Below, piece after piece: positions 32,100 through 43,800 of a stretch of DNA of 64,000 nucleotides. Position 1 is the stretch's first letter; every line of letters begins with the position of its first letter. Location of the stretch: NCBI GenBank assembly GCA_916048095.2, contig OU696587.1, positions 1,628,762-1,692,761 on the forward strand, read 5' to 3'. The notes beneath the pieces are model-generated. The model saw only the letters and a list, made by a program, of their open reading frames with translations, had not been told where the DNA came from and ran no database searches. The translations under genes were made by a program, and so were the position numbers. Source of the DNA: Sacculina carcini (lineage: Eukaryota; Arthropoda; Thecostraca; Sacculinidae).

Positions 32100-32806
32100 C
32101 TAACGCAATGGTCTAACAATGACCCTTCCGCAGAGTGTCTTCATCGGTGATTTTCTCTCTGTTTCCTCGGAAGATATGTCACCAGGCATTGAGGAACCAG
32201 ATCCCCCTGAATCACCGTCTGCACTGCGCGCTGTCCCTGATGTCATTGTCTGCTCGCCGTCTGTCACCGCCCTGTTGGTAGGCGACCTCAGGTAACGGCG
32301 ATTGCGGCGAAACACTCTGCCGTCGGGTGTGCGTACCCAGTAGTCTCTTGCACCATCCTTGGTCGTCACCTCCGCGTGTCGCCACTCTTTGCTCCTCCCA
32401 TCTATTGGCTGTACGTACACTCTGTCGCCGAAGGACAGCTGTGGGAGCGAGCGCCGACCAGCACAGTGTACAGCACTGTTATGTCGTTTTACCTCCAGCT
32501 ACATATTGCTTGGTATGCTTGGCTGCCAAGCATTCGTTGTGGCTGTAGCCGAGAGGTGTGTGTCGGTACGATTGTTCGCGTCCGACGTCCCATGAGCCGC
32601 TGACAGGGGCTCCACTCTACACCTTCTTGCGCTGTATTACGCAGGCTCAAAAGACCAATGTAGGGATCTTCTTTCGACGCTCGACACTTGATCATCAAGC
32701 GTTTGACCACTTTCACTGCAGCCTCAGCTGCACCATTAGACTGTGCATCTCCCGGACTCGATGCGCAGTGCTGGAAACCCCACGTACGCGCGAAATCTCC
32801 TAACTC
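32100..32806 (-). pseudogene. E5 integrase C-terminal half (right arm)
   Basis: GDAQSNGAAEAAVKVVKRLM region (catalytic E) near 32,716-32,760, WSPCQRLMGRRTRTIVPTH, and the open C-terminal module 32,100-32,420 (VYVQPIDGRSKEWRHAEVTT). The tandem expansion lies just upstream at 32,810-32,885. Confidence 0.8.
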
Positions 32807-32809
32807 ATA

Positions 32810-32885
32810 TATTGTGCTGCTTATATATTGTGCTGCTGCTTATATATTGTACTGCTGCTGATATTGTGCTGCTTATATATTGTGG
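32810..32885. repeat. Coding tandem repeat inside E5 integrase (right arm)
   Basis: Mirror of 26,660-26,736, with units of tgctgcttatatattg on the plus strand. Confidence 0.8.
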
Positions 32886-32906
32886 TCCGTTGTCGGACAC
32901 GAGAGT

Positions 32907-33761
32907 TTAGGGAATTCCGTAACGAGCAAAATGATGTTTCAGCTTGTGAATCACTGTACTGGTTGTAGTGTCTGGTAGAAAGTCAACTTCAATAAACTGG
33001 CTGTAGTAATCAACAGTAACAAGGTAGTTTCTACCACTGATAGCAAACAAGTCAGTTGCAACGTTTCTCCACGGGAGAGTCGGTATAGGATGCGAGATCA
33101 GCAGTTCCTTGCTGTTACTCACCGCATTAATGGCACACACCGTAAAGGATTCCACTAGTTGGCGTATCTCAGACGACATGCCAGGCCAGAATATCAAATA
33201 TCGGGCCCGTCTCAGACATGAATTGACTCCAGCATGACCCTTATGTACTTTTGATTTCATATCAGGTCGCAGACTGGCAGGAATGACTATACGTTCGCCA
33301 CCCAGAATAATGCCGTCCTCAACGGTCAACTCGTCACGATAACTGAAGTAAGGCATCACACAATTAGGAAGAAGTGACTTGTCCACTGGCCAACCTTTCA
33401 CAATCACATCCTTCAAAACTTGTAGGTCAGAATCTTGATTGGTTGCGTCTCTTATTTCAGCCAGACGATGTGGCTGCACCGATGAGTCACCCAGGACGTT
33501 TACATCTTCCGCATCATCATGGGCGGATTTTTCAGCTGGTGCGCGTGATAGCGCATCAGCAAGCGGAATCGCTTTCCCTGATTTGTAGTGAATGGTGTAG
33601 TCGTAATCTCTCATACTCAGGAGCATGTTTTGTAGACGTTTCGGTTCTGCCGATAGAGATTTGTGCTGTATCGACACTAATGGCTGATGATCACTGTATA
33701 CTACCACCTCTCGACCGTAGGTGTAGTGGTGATGTTTTTCAAGTGCAAACTTTATTGCCAA
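32907..33761 (-). pseudogene. E5 RNase H end and integrase N-terminal half (right arm)
   Basis: A 284-codon open frame, better preserved than the left-arm copy. It covers the RNase H end ([29 protein letters not shown]), the integrase zinc domain (HKGHAGVNSCLRRAR ... FTVCAINAV; the CxxC pair reads C-A-I-N) and the core with PWRNVATDLFAISGRNYLV. It ends at a TAA just before the DNGPQ codons, at the same place as the left arm, so that stop predates the duplication. Confidence 0.8.
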
Positions 33762-34226
33762 TAGCTCCTTCTCAATTTGTGCGTAATTTTTTCAGCACCA
33801 CTTAGTGTTCGGCTCACATAACCCAATGGTCTACCGTCCTGTAGCAACACAGCTCCTAAGCCATATGAACTTGCATCACATTCCAATAACAATTTCTTGT
33901 CTGGATCATACAGGGCCAGTTCCACGTTGTTGAGGACCACTCGCTTGATATGCTCAAATGCTTCTTGCTGTCTCTTGGCCCATGTCCATGGCACGTCTTT
34001 TCTCAACAGATTGTGCAGAGGTTGTAAAATATCAGCACATTTTGGCAGGTTCCGAGATAGGTAATTAATCACGCCGAAGAATCTTCGTAGATCATCAACG
34101 ATCAGCTCTAATACACCCTAACTAAATTTGGTAACCAATGAAAGTAACCGAGTCACAATGAAGTTGCAGTTTGTCCTTGTTCAGCTTTATGTTCATTACA
34201 CGACACCTTTTCAGAAAATCATTCAC
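33752..34226 (-). pseudogene. E5 RT thumb / RNase H N-terminal part (right arm)
   Basis: NDFLKRCRVMNIKLNKDKLQ is the RT end, then [20 protein letters not shown] and [20 protein letters not shown]. The same stop codon after GYQI occurs as in the left arm. At 34,226 it joins E6 LTR sequence. Confidence 0.8.
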
Positions 34227-34328
34227 GCACATACGAAGGTATGATAAATTCAATTCTATAATACACCTAGAAGGAAACACTTGAATAAATAATAACGCAA
34301 AAGGGCTGAACACGGCGCGGTCGCTACA
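34227..34328 (-). repeat. E6 3' LTR, truncated
   Basis: Starts TGTAGCGACCGCGCC at 34,328 and continues about 100 bases until it is cut by the end of the right arm at about 34,226. Confidence 0.65.
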
Positions 34329-34339
34329 CCACTTCCCCC

Positions 34340-36185
34340 CTATCTGTAGCGGGCCGGTCGGTGTACTGGACGGCCGGAGCGCGTGTATTGGTCTGCAGTG
34401 TCTATTACCAGCCCTGGCGCCGACACTGGACATCCGGGGACGCTCGGCAGGGCCGCAGGTGCTGGGCGGTCGATGACACCGGTCAATGGCGGCACAGGTG
34501 TCGTGACGTTCAGCTGCAGTGTGAGGGAGAAGCTGCGTCGATGAGTCGCAGCGCGCCGTTGCTGATAACCGGGACGTGACGGAATCAAGTGCACGACAGG
34601 GGCGTTGGCGAATACCACTGTCTTCACCGTTGCTGCCGTTGGTCGAGTTATCCGGAGACTGGACTTCGGTGCGCGCGTATCAATCACCGGCGCGTCCGGC
34701 AATGAACTCTCGGAGTCTATTGATGGTCGACTGATGGCATCGTGTGGTGATTGGCTGTCTTCCCCCGGCGTCGTTTCCAGGTGAGCAGGAATACAGCGGT
34801 CATTGCTCACGCGGGTTTGGCGAATGCCGCTTCGGATAGTCAGTGTCTTGTCGTCGCGGTCGGCCACACTGAATGGACCACGGTACAGGCGAGAGGCCTG
34901 AGTGGCCGTCGGCGCGAGCAAAAACGTGCGTGCACGAACGCAACGCTGGTGGAACGTGTGACTGACGCTGTGTTTGGCGTGGCGCCGTGGGGCGAAGTTC
35001 ACGCATGGTTGCGCTCAGTCGTTCACAAAACGTGATGGGCGACAGTTTTGGTGCGGGAGAGGGCGCCACCAGCTCGCCTGGTAAATACAGTGGCTCGCCG
35101 TACACCAGCTCCGCAATGGAGCACCCAATGTCAGCCTTGATAGCCGCGCGTATGCCGAGCAACACCAGCGGGAGGCGGTCGGCCCAGTTGTTATTGACGC
35201 ACGACGCACGCAAACTAGCCTTGAACTGTCGGTGGGCCCGCTCGACGAGACCGTTTGCTTGAGGATGATACGCTGTCGTGCGCTTCTTTTTGACTCCCAA
35301 AAGCGCCATCAATGAAGACCACAAACGCGACTCAAACTGCGGACCTTGATCACTAACGATCGTGTGGGGCACCCCGAAACGTGCGATCCACTGTCGCAAC
35401 AACGCCTTCGCGACGCCTTCGGCTGTTGTACGCGCCAGCGGGATTGCCTCGATGCATCGCGTGTAGCGGTCGATGATGGTCAACATATACGCACACCCGT
35501 CCGAGGTCGGCAGGGGGCCCACCAAGTCAACATGGATGTCGGCGAATCGTCTGGATGGAAGGCGAAAGGCAGTTGGCGCTGCACGCGTGTGTCGGTGTGT
35601 CTTGGCGCGTTGACACTGAATGCAGGTTCGAACCCAGGTCTGTACGTCTTTTTTTAGTCCACACCATACGAAACGCTCGGCTACCATATTTTGGCTGGCA
35701 GCTACGCCCGGGTGCGCGAGGTCGTGAAGCAAGTTGAAGAAGGGTCGCCGCAGTGCGGTAAGCAGCAATGGACGACCACGGCCGGTTGAGTAGTCGCACC
35801 ACAGACGTCGCCCGCAGTCGAGTGGCACGTGCCGTAGTTTCAAGGAGTGATCCCCGTCGACGGCCTGGACGAGTTTTAGCGTGTCGGCGTCCTCTTGCTG
35901 TGCGTCGGCCAGCGCTGAAAAATCGTCGAATGGCGGCGTCGGATCGACCAGCATGCCGACGGTGCGCGAGAGGGTGTCAGCCACTATGTTTTGAGCGTCC
36001 GGAACATGCCTGACATCCGAAGTGAATTGCGAGACGTAATGCAGATGACGCACCTCGCGCGGGGAACACGTATCGGCCCCCGAGCCGATGGCCGACGTGA
36101 GCGGTTTGTGATCCGTGAACAGTGTAAACGTTCGGCCCTCCAATGTGTGACGGAAGTGTCGCACGGCGCTGTATGCGGCCAGCAA
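34340..36185 (-). pseudogene. E6 RNase H end, integrase and C-terminal module
   Basis: TLFTDHKPLTSAIGSG (RNase H), HPGVAASQNMVAERFVWCGL ... CIQCQRAK (zinc domain), HVDLVGPLPTSDGCAYML (first D), TIVSDQGPQFESRLW (second D) and NGLVERAHRQFKASL (catalytic E) are intact in one frame (34,800-36,185). A frame change near 35,000 leads to a GPY/F-like module (RLYRGPFSVADRD) and a tail ending GRPVHRPARYR at 34,340. The layout is the same as in E4. Confidence 0.85.
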
Positions 36186-37598
36186 CTCCCTGCCGAACGT
36201 GCTATATCGCCGCTCAGTCGGCGTCAGCTGTCACGAATGGAAGCTCAGTGGCCTCCAGACTCCGTCGACGTACTGGTGCAGTACACCACCAATTCCTGTG
36301 GCGGACGCGTCGACCTGCACGCTTAGTGGAGCATCGGCGACGGGGAAGGCGATCTGCACGTTGTCGGTGAGGACTCGCCTCGCGCGGGAGAACGTTTCTC
36401 GGGCATCCGGCGTCTATGGGACTGGTTTCTGCGACCGCTTCGTCCTGGTATCGATCAGCGCGTGTAGTGGGGCGAGCAGCTGGAACGCGTGCGGTATCAG
36501 CCGGTGGTAGAAGGTTACCATCCCGATGAAGCGGCGTAGTTGCGCCTGTGTGGCCGGTTCGGAGAACGACTTTACTTCGGTAGCTTTCTTGGCCGTAGGC
36601 GCCACACCGGCATGAGAGAGATGGTGTCCGAGGAAATCCAGCTCCGGCACGCCCACGACACATTTGTCGACGTTGAGTTGCACGCCGATATCGTTGAGTC
36701 GCTGCAGGACGGCGCGTAGATGGCGCTCGTGTTCCTCAACCGACTTGCTGGCCACGAGTATGTTGTCGACATACACAAAGCAGCCACCTAGGCCCCGAAG
36801 TGCCTCGTCCAGGAAACGCTGGAATGTCTGTGCGGCCGACCGCAGGCCAAAGCACTGCCTGCGAAATTCGAAGAGGCCGAATGGTGTGACCACGGCGTTC
36901 TTCGGCACGTCCTCTTCTGCGACAGGGATATGGTGATAGGCGCGCACAATGTCGAGCCACGAGAAGATGGTCGAGCCGGCGAGTTGGGCGATGCTGTCGT
37001 GGAGAAACGGCACCGGGTACCGGTCGGTTTTTGAGATTGCGTTAAGTGCGCGGTAGTCTCCGCACACTCGCAGACCACCGTCCGACTTGGTTACCACGTG
37101 CAGCGGACTCGACCAGACGCTAGACGACCGTCGCACGATGCCCAATGCCAGCAGACGGTCGAACTCTCGCCGCACTGCCGTGAGTTTTTCGGGTGCGAGG
37201 CGGCGGGCGCGGAAGTACACCGGCTGGCCCTGTGTCGGCACCGTGTGGTGCACCGTTGTGTGCACTGGCGGCCGGTTGAAGTCGGGCTGCGCGATGATGA
37301 CCGGGAACTCATGCAGTATCCGCTCTAAGTTCGCGGGGTCCACAGTCAGGATGCCACACGCCGCCGCTATGTCTGGATGTGGCGTCGAGAGAGCGACAGA
37401 CGAGCCGTCGCTGAGCTGTCGCTGCGCCATGTCGATGGAGAGACGGAAGTTGGAGAGGAAGTCAGCACCCAGGATGGCGGTCGGAGTGTCGACGACGACG
37501 AAGCGCCACTCGTACGTGAGGGCAGACATGCCGGCGAGACGCAGTGTGGCGTGATACGTGCCGTGAGCGGCGACCGGTCGCCCGTCCGCCGCACGCAA
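36186..37598 (-). pseudogene. E6 protease end and reverse transcriptase
   Basis: The open part 36,414-37,598 has TAILGADFLSNFRLSID (protease C-terminal block), RVCGDYRALN, FSWLDIVRAYHHIPV (first catalytic Asp), QCFGLRSAAQTFQRFLDEAL and CFVYVDNILVAS. The second Asp of YxDD is Asn here. FLGHHLSHAGVAP and RRFIGMVTFYHRLIP complete the domain. A frame break near 36,414 separates it from RNase H. The protease DTG is missing. Confidence 0.85.
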
Positions 37599-37601
37599 CC
37601 G

Positions 37602-37627
37602 GGGCTGAACGCGGCGCGGTCACTACA
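37602..37627 (-). repeat. E6 LTR-start remnant
   Basis: 26 bp, TGTAGTGACCGCGCCGCG... on the minus strand, equal to the first 26 bp of the E6 3' LTR with two mismatches, fused directly to mid-protease sequence. Confidence 0.75.
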
Positions 37628-37930
37628 TGTGCTTACTGTTGTAGATATTTTTCTCTTATTGTGTTGCCTTTTTTCATGTGTGATCTGCTCTGTATTTGAA
37701 GTCTGTGCTTTTCGTTATTTGATGTTAGCTTTGGTGTTACGTTGCGCGCGTGTGTATATGTGCGCTAAATCAAATATATTGTTTGTTTGTTTGTTTGAGT
37801 TCATGTTTGGTGAGCGTGTTATTACATTCCAGTTAATATGGAGTTTCGAAGGCTGAAGATGGTAGTTTGAAATGTGGCATTGCTGTGAAGAACAACTGGT
37901 TTTTCATCTGCTTTATTCGTCCACCCCACC
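37628..37930 (+). other. LINE-A 5' UTR
   Basis: Non-coding leader with a (TTTG)n tract at about 37,781-37,800, where LINE internal promoters usually lie. No promoter motif could be assigned. Confidence 0.5.
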
Positions 37931-39351
37931 ATGCCTGTAATGACGAACGCTCATTGTTCGGTGTGCAACACATCGTCCAGCGATATTTCGCGTGGCCTCT
38001 GTGGGCAGCACCTGCACAAAAAGCGCATCAATGTCTCAGCAGGTTTGCTGCGACAAATCGCAAAATCTTCACTCCGTTGGCACTGCATGGATTGCGATGA
38101 AAAGTTACCCTTGATTGCTGACAATCATGGCCAATTCACGAGATCTTTTGACGGTGGCCTCATCACTGGATTGAGCCCATCTCTCGAAAAACAAATTGAC
38201 ACCAAGATATCCACAGCTGTTGCTGCACTGAGGGCTGAGTTTTTAGGGAATCACTTGATAACGCCATCAGTATACCTCCTGTCACCACCACTGCAGCTCC
38301 TGTCACCGCCACTGCTCTTGTCGCCGCCACTGCTCCTGTCGCCGCCACTGCTGCTGCTGTCACCGCCACTGCAGCGTCTGTCGCCGCCACTGCAGCTTCT
38401 ATCGATGCCTCTGCTGATCCTGTCACCGCCTCTGCTGCTGTCGCCGCCACTGCTACTCCTGCCGACGCCACTGCTGCTGCTGTCGACGCCACTGCTGCTG
38501 CTGTCGACGCCACTGCTGCTCCTGCGCCTGCAAGTACTGTAACCTCTGCCGTCACTACCCGCAAAACATTTTGTGATGGTTATAACGGTAATTTGTCTGC
38601 GGTCGGTGGTTTGGCTCCGAAGAAAAACACATTGTACTCATGCATTCTGAAATATGATTCTGTGTCAAGCGAGCAAATTGTGTCTGCCCTATCAAATATC
38701 CCTATTAGGGGTGTCTCAAAAGCTGAGAAAGCATTTGCGATCAAATGCGACTCCGCCTCCGGTGTGGCATTGACCATGAATTCCCTGTCGAAATCTTTCC
38801 CACATTCCGACATATCACAGCCTTCTCGAGCCCCTATTACGCCTAAAATCACTATTCCCAACATTCCTCCTAGTTTGTCTTCCGATGCTCTTATTGAATC
38901 AATATCCGCCAAAAATCCGTCGCTCTCCCCGTTCATAGAGGATGGAAGCATGAAGTTCTTGTTCTTCACTTTCGCGAAGTCTAATTCGCGCTGTGCTGTT
39001 TTTGCCGTGACCCCCATTTGTCGAGATGCCATACGCGTCCTTGGGGACAGAGTATACGCCCACCTAACATGTCTACCTGTCCACTCTAGATACTGGATTT
39101 CTTGTTGTAAATCCTGCCTAGGCTTGGGCCACAGTGCTTCCAAGTGTCGCTCCAGACCATCCTCCCCTAGGTGCGGTCACTGTGCCGGCACACATCCTTC
39201 TTCCCAATGTCATGATCGTGGCAACCTAAAATGCTACAGATGTAGTTTAGCAGGGTTGACGTCTCACCACTCCGCCTTCTCGCTATCTTGCCCTGCATTT
39301 GTTGACGCCATTGTTGACTTGAAACAACGTACTGAGGAATCAAAAAACTGA
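37931..39351 (+). pseudogene. LINE-A ORF1 protein
   Basis: The RNA-binding partner of ORF2. The N-terminal part has a PHD/RING-like zinc finger (CSVCN ... GLCGQHLHKK ... WHCMDCDE, residues about 9-60). A long Ala/Thr/Val-rich tract encoded by a CTGCTGTCGCCGCCA-type minisatellite follows (about 38,270-38,535). The C-terminal part from 38,593 has knuckle-like motifs (CCKSCLGLGHSASKC, CGHCAGTHPSSQC, CYRC). The N-terminal part is in a different frame from the rest; a shift near 38,250 breaks the gene. PHD-type ORF1 proteins are known in CR1-like LINEs. Confidence 0.75.
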
Positions 39352-39371
39352 TTCTGAACGCTTCGATCCCA

Positions 39372-39970
39372 GTGAACTCTCGCACCACCTTTCCTTCCGT
39401 TACTTCAATTATTCCTGGTGTCTCTGAATGGGAAATTAAGCCACGAATTGGCCTTCTCAACATTCGATCGGCCAGGAATAAGGTTTCTTACATCACTGAT
39501 CTCCTTTCAAGATATGGCCTAGACTTCCTTTGCCTCACGGAAACTTGGCTACAAGATCTAGAATGTAACTCTTTCCTGGCGGCTTTACCTTCCTCATACT
39601 CTTTTTTGCACGCATCGAGGTCTTCCTCGTCACATCACTCCAAAGGTGGTGTTGGTATAGTGTTTCGTAAGCCTTCTTCTGCCCGCAAACATCAAACACT
39701 CACATTTGTTCCCATATCCTTTGAATACTTATCCCTAGTCACACATTACTCCTATGGCCAAATATTTTGTATTTCGATTGTCTACAGGCACAATCACGCA
39801 GGGACATTGCCTGCTTTCTTCGATGAGTTCTCTGCACTCATTGAGAATTTGACTGCGACATTCTCTAATTCTTTCGCTATCTTAGGGGACTTTTATTTCT
39901 GGACAAATGTGTCCCCTCCAACTCCATCGACCCACAGATTCCTATCTCTTATAGATTCTTATGCACTTTC
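39372..39970 (+). pseudogene. LINE-A ORF2, endonuclease part 1
   Basis: APE-type endonuclease: IGLLNIRSARNKVSYITDLL, LDFLCLTETWL (catalytic E) and FAILGDFYFW, where GDFN is usual. It is interrupted by E7 at 39,970. The remainder, with the ISDHSLLLITL motif, is at 46,173-46,345. Confidence 0.85.
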
Positions 39971-40315
39971 TGTAAGAACTATAATTATCGCTAAAATAGG
40001 CAAGCACACAACTGGCAACTTTAGGATGGTGAGTGAAATTTGGGAGTGGTGATTGTTTTTTTTTGGGAGAAACGTGTGTGGCAATCAACTGGGCAGTCAA
40101 TTGAGTCAGATCGAGTCATATTCACGGGGAATTCAACTGTGGAGATTCAGCAGTCGTTCCTCAAATTCAATCGTCAAGTTTCATCATCGTCAATCAAATC
40201 GTTCGAGCACTCAAATGTTCAAATAAGGTTGATCGAGGAAACTCCGTAGAACAACTATTTCTACAAAGACACAGGCTACAGAGAAAATATTTCAGGTTAG
40301 TACAAAGTTCTCACA
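39971..40315 (+). repeat. E7 5' LTR
   Basis: TGTAAGAACTAT...TTCTCACA, 345 bp. Confidence 0.95.
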
Positions 40316-40441
40316 AAATATTGTAGAAATAGCTCTTCCTGTGTCGAGTTTTCGTCGGTTCAACGTCAGTTTCATATCAGTCTATTCTCCACATCAGTTG
40401 CTTGATTCTTCAATGTAAAACTTCAATCTTAACGAGCAATT

Positions 40442-40765
40442 ATGGCGTCTGCCAATATTGAATTGGCTAAAGCTAAAAAACAAGCCAGAGATTCCATCAC
40501 GAAGAGAGGCCAGATCAAACGTTCGATTACAGTCATTTTGAAAAATCTCGACAGTGTCACTGACGCTTCCTTTGTGCACCAACAATGTGAGCTTGTGTCA
40601 AATAAGCTAGGTGACGTCGCCGCGTGTGATGAGCGAATTCTGGAAGTCTTCGTGGAGTGTGGTGTAGTTGAGGCCGATGAGGACTCCTACAACGCGGAGG
40701 TCGACGAACAGGCGGAGTATGCGATGAACATACAGCAGAAATTGCACGCCATGCAGGTTCGCTAG
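40442..40765 (+). pseudogene. E7 Gag N-terminal remnant
   Basis: 107 codons from an ATG: AKKQARDSITKRGQIKRSIT and CDERILEVFVECGVV fit the alpha-helical N-terminal part of BEL/Pao Gag. It ends at TAG 40,763-40,765. The usual middle domain (DUF1759-like, P.F.G....W..F) is absent before the zinc knuckles at about 41,040, so roughly the central Gag has been deleted. Confidence 0.7.
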
Positions 40766-40871
40766 AAGGCTACCAGCAGAGTTCAAATTGCGACTGAATC
40801 TCATAACAGGTACGGATTATCCATCATGTCATCAATTACTGTAGCATTCCAACACTGTTGTTAAAACTCTG

Positions 40872-43800
40872 ATGAGGTCACGTACAGAAGACAATGTCAA
40901 AGGTCAAACATCAGATTCACCACGAATGAAAGTACAAGCAACCCAGAAGGAGAACATCAACCAAACAACATTGGGCTCATTCAACATTCAACATGTCAAG
41001 AATTCGGAGATGAATGGTTATCACATCAAAAAGTGTAAATTGTGCGAAAAGTCAGGTCATTCAATGCTGAGATGTGACGTCTACAGTACACCTCGTCTTC
41101 GAGTCGACAGACTCCAACAACTCAAATTGTGTACTCTGTGTAGCGGCGGCCACAGTGCCAGCAATTGCCCATCAAAGGTAAAGGGTCTTTCCTTCAACTG
41201 TGAGTTTTGTAAAGCAAACACGCACATATCAGCCGTGTGTATGCAGTCCAGCAGGACGGCGCCCATTCAAAGTCGGTTGTGCATTCTGAACAATCTGCAG
41301 GACAGAACAGTTCTTCTACCCTCCATTTCAGTGATATCGCACACAGCTGGAGAGAATGTGCAGCTTGTCAGATGCTTGTTAGATCTTGGGTCGCAAGCTT
41401 CTTACCTGAGTGGAAATTTGGCGGACAAAATGCACCTCACGTCGTCAAACAGCATTGAATTCAATGTCAAAACTTTCATTGGCTGTGAAAAGAGAACATA
41501 TCCAGTGGTGAAGTGTAATGCCATTGTCACTCCAACAAAACAGATCGATGCATCATTTCTCGTCGACAAAACAATGAATCTCGACTATATTGTACCCGGA
41601 GTGATGGATGTTGTACAACGATCCAAATCAGAAGGCCGGAGGTTAGCAGATTCGTTCTTCTATCACCAAGTAGATGACCATGTCAGTGGATTCGACTGCT
41701 TGATCGGAGCGGATCTGATGACTCATCTAAGACCACTCAACACTGTATCGTTTCTTGGGGGTACAGCTTATTCTGTCGATGACGGGCTGATCATTTTCGG
41801 CGATATTCAGCGTCAGTACGGTGTCGACTGTTCAATGTCAACTACAGGCGATTGTTGCAAACAGACTGCGACTATCAATTCATCGGCGTCAGAGTTAGAC
41901 ACTTCAACTATGTCGGCCCAAAATCAGGCGCATAGCCTTACTCAGTGTGAAGTAGATGTACTTGTCAATTATGCAGTGAACCCTCGGGCGTCATATTTAT
42001 TTTTATCATATTTCAACCCAATCGCGTCGATAGTGGACGAAAGCGACGTCGATCTTCAAGTCGAAAACATGTTCAGTGTCGAAAGCATTGGCATTCACGA
42101 TCCTGATTCAGCAGAAAAAAACAACTTGGAAATTGAAAAGTTTCAAAATGAAATCGAGTACCGGGACGGGAAGTACCATGTGAAGATTCCGTTCAGCGAA
42201 AATATCAAAGAAGTGTCGTCAAACTTTGATGCAGCGTACGCCACAACATTACGCGTTCGTTCTTCACTCGAGTCAAAGGGACTTCTTCAACAGTACGAGA
42301 AAACATTCGAAGAACAGCTGAAACAAGGCATCATAGAGGAAGTTCCGAATACATCAGGGGGGCTTTCTAACTGCGTTTTCATACCCCACCATCCGGTAGT
42401 CAAGACTGGAGATCAGGAAACTACCAAAGTCAGGGTGGTGTACAATTGCAGTTTTAAAACGAACAAAAACATGACTTCGTTAAATCAGGCTTGTTTTCAA
42501 GGCGTAAATCTGATGAACGACCTCCTCACACTAATCATGAAATTTCGCATAAACCGATTTGTGCTTCTAGCGGACATAGAAAAGGCATTTCTACAAATTG
42601 TCCTTAAAGATGAAAGTGATCGTGACAAATTTTGCTTTTTGTGGGTTGATAAATCCGGACAGTTGAAGATTTATCGTTTTTGCACCATTTTGTTTGGTCT
42701 CAACTGTAGCCCATTCATACTCAACTACGTCATTCAACATCATCTCAACCGTTATTCATCGGGTATCGGTGTTGAAGCGCTCAAAGAGGGATTTTACGTC
42801 GATAATTTTGTATGTTCAACGTGTTCTGTCGAAGATTTGTGGCAGATATATGATAGCAGCAGGTCCATCATGGCCGAAGGTGGCTTCAATCTTCGTAGCT
42901 TTAGCACGAACGAGACCACGTTACAGGAGCGGCTGCGTGTAGATGGAGCTTCTACGAGTCACAGTCAAAACGCAGAGAAGCTTCTCGGGTATCTATACTA
43001 TCCGGAAGAGGATACGATTTCACTGTCACATTTCGAATTCAAATCAGGTCAAGTTACTAAACGCTCGATCCTGAGTGACATCAGTCGTGTGTTTGATCCA
43101 TTGTCCCTTACCTTGCCGGTAACTATCAGAGGAAAACTGCTCATGAAAGAGTTGTGGGATAGAGGTCTCAACTGGGACACTGAAGTTCCACAGTCGATCA
43201 CTCAGAAGTGGGAACCCCTCAAATCAGATTTACTGAAGCTTCAAGAATTTCAGTTTTGTCGAATGACTTCCTCAGATGAATCAAATGATAACTGTCTTCA
43301 TGTGTTCTGTGACGGTTCAAAACATTGCTACGGTATAGCTTGCTACTCAGTGTCTGAAGATAACGTATCTTCTAACCTGACATTTGCCAAGAGCAAAGTA
43401 TCGCCGGGCAACAAGAGCATACCACAGATGGAACTACTTGCAGTATATCTGGCATGCAAGTGTCTTCCAACCATCAGGTCGACCCAAGCAGCAAACAATT
43501 TCAAAAGAATTATAATCTGGTGTGATGCTCAAGTCGTGTTACAGTGGATTTTCGAAGGATGCAAATCAAAGAACAAGTTCACCAATAACAGACTGAGAGA
43601 GATAAAGGAGATGGTGACTAAGCTGGAAGAGAGCGGCTGCAATATTAACTTCAAGTATGTGTCCACCGATGATAATGTTGCTGATTTGTTAACTCGTGGA
43701 ATCTCAACGAGAATGTTTCAACGTGAATTTCAAAACTGGACACATGGACCCGAATGGCTGCTGAAGACTGAGTCTTGGCCAGTCCATGATCTGAAAGCAG

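Larger units (their letters stand above)
30997..34226 (-). repeat. Right arm of the large inverted repeat
   Basis: Inverted copy of 25,363-28,560, carrying the same E5 3' half, LTR, LINE-D fragment and TGACGTCA minisatellite. It keeps about 60 bases of integrase lost in the left arm and one long open frame. It ends abruptly at 34,226 against E6 LTR sequence; the matching left-arm end falls at the RT deletion junction 25,362/25,363. Confidence 0.9.
34227..37627 (-). mobile_element. E6: CsRn1-like Gypsy element, rearranged
   Basis: Minus-strand element with a truncated 3' LTR (34,227-34,328), polypurine tract (aggggggaag, about 34,332-34,341), integrase, RNase H, RT and the end of the protease. 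Upstream of the protease sit only the first 26 bp of an LTR (37,602-37,627), which match the start of the 3' LTR at 24 of 26 positions. Gag, the protease active site and the rest of the 5' LTR are therefore missing. Confidence 0.85.

Noticed and set aside
25363..34226. Palindrome as a plain assembly artefact
   Set aside because: Arms differ by several substitutions, a deletion of about 60 bases at 26,410 and different minisatellite copy numbers, so they are two real copies; the junctions still deserve read support.
38163..38564. Alanine-rich minus-strand frame
   Set aside because: Antisense of the LINE-A ORF1 minisatellite linker.
42780..42830. YVDN in the E7 RT as proof of inactivity
   Set aside because: As I recall, Asn at that position occurs in some BEL/Pao families, and the rest of the frame is intact.
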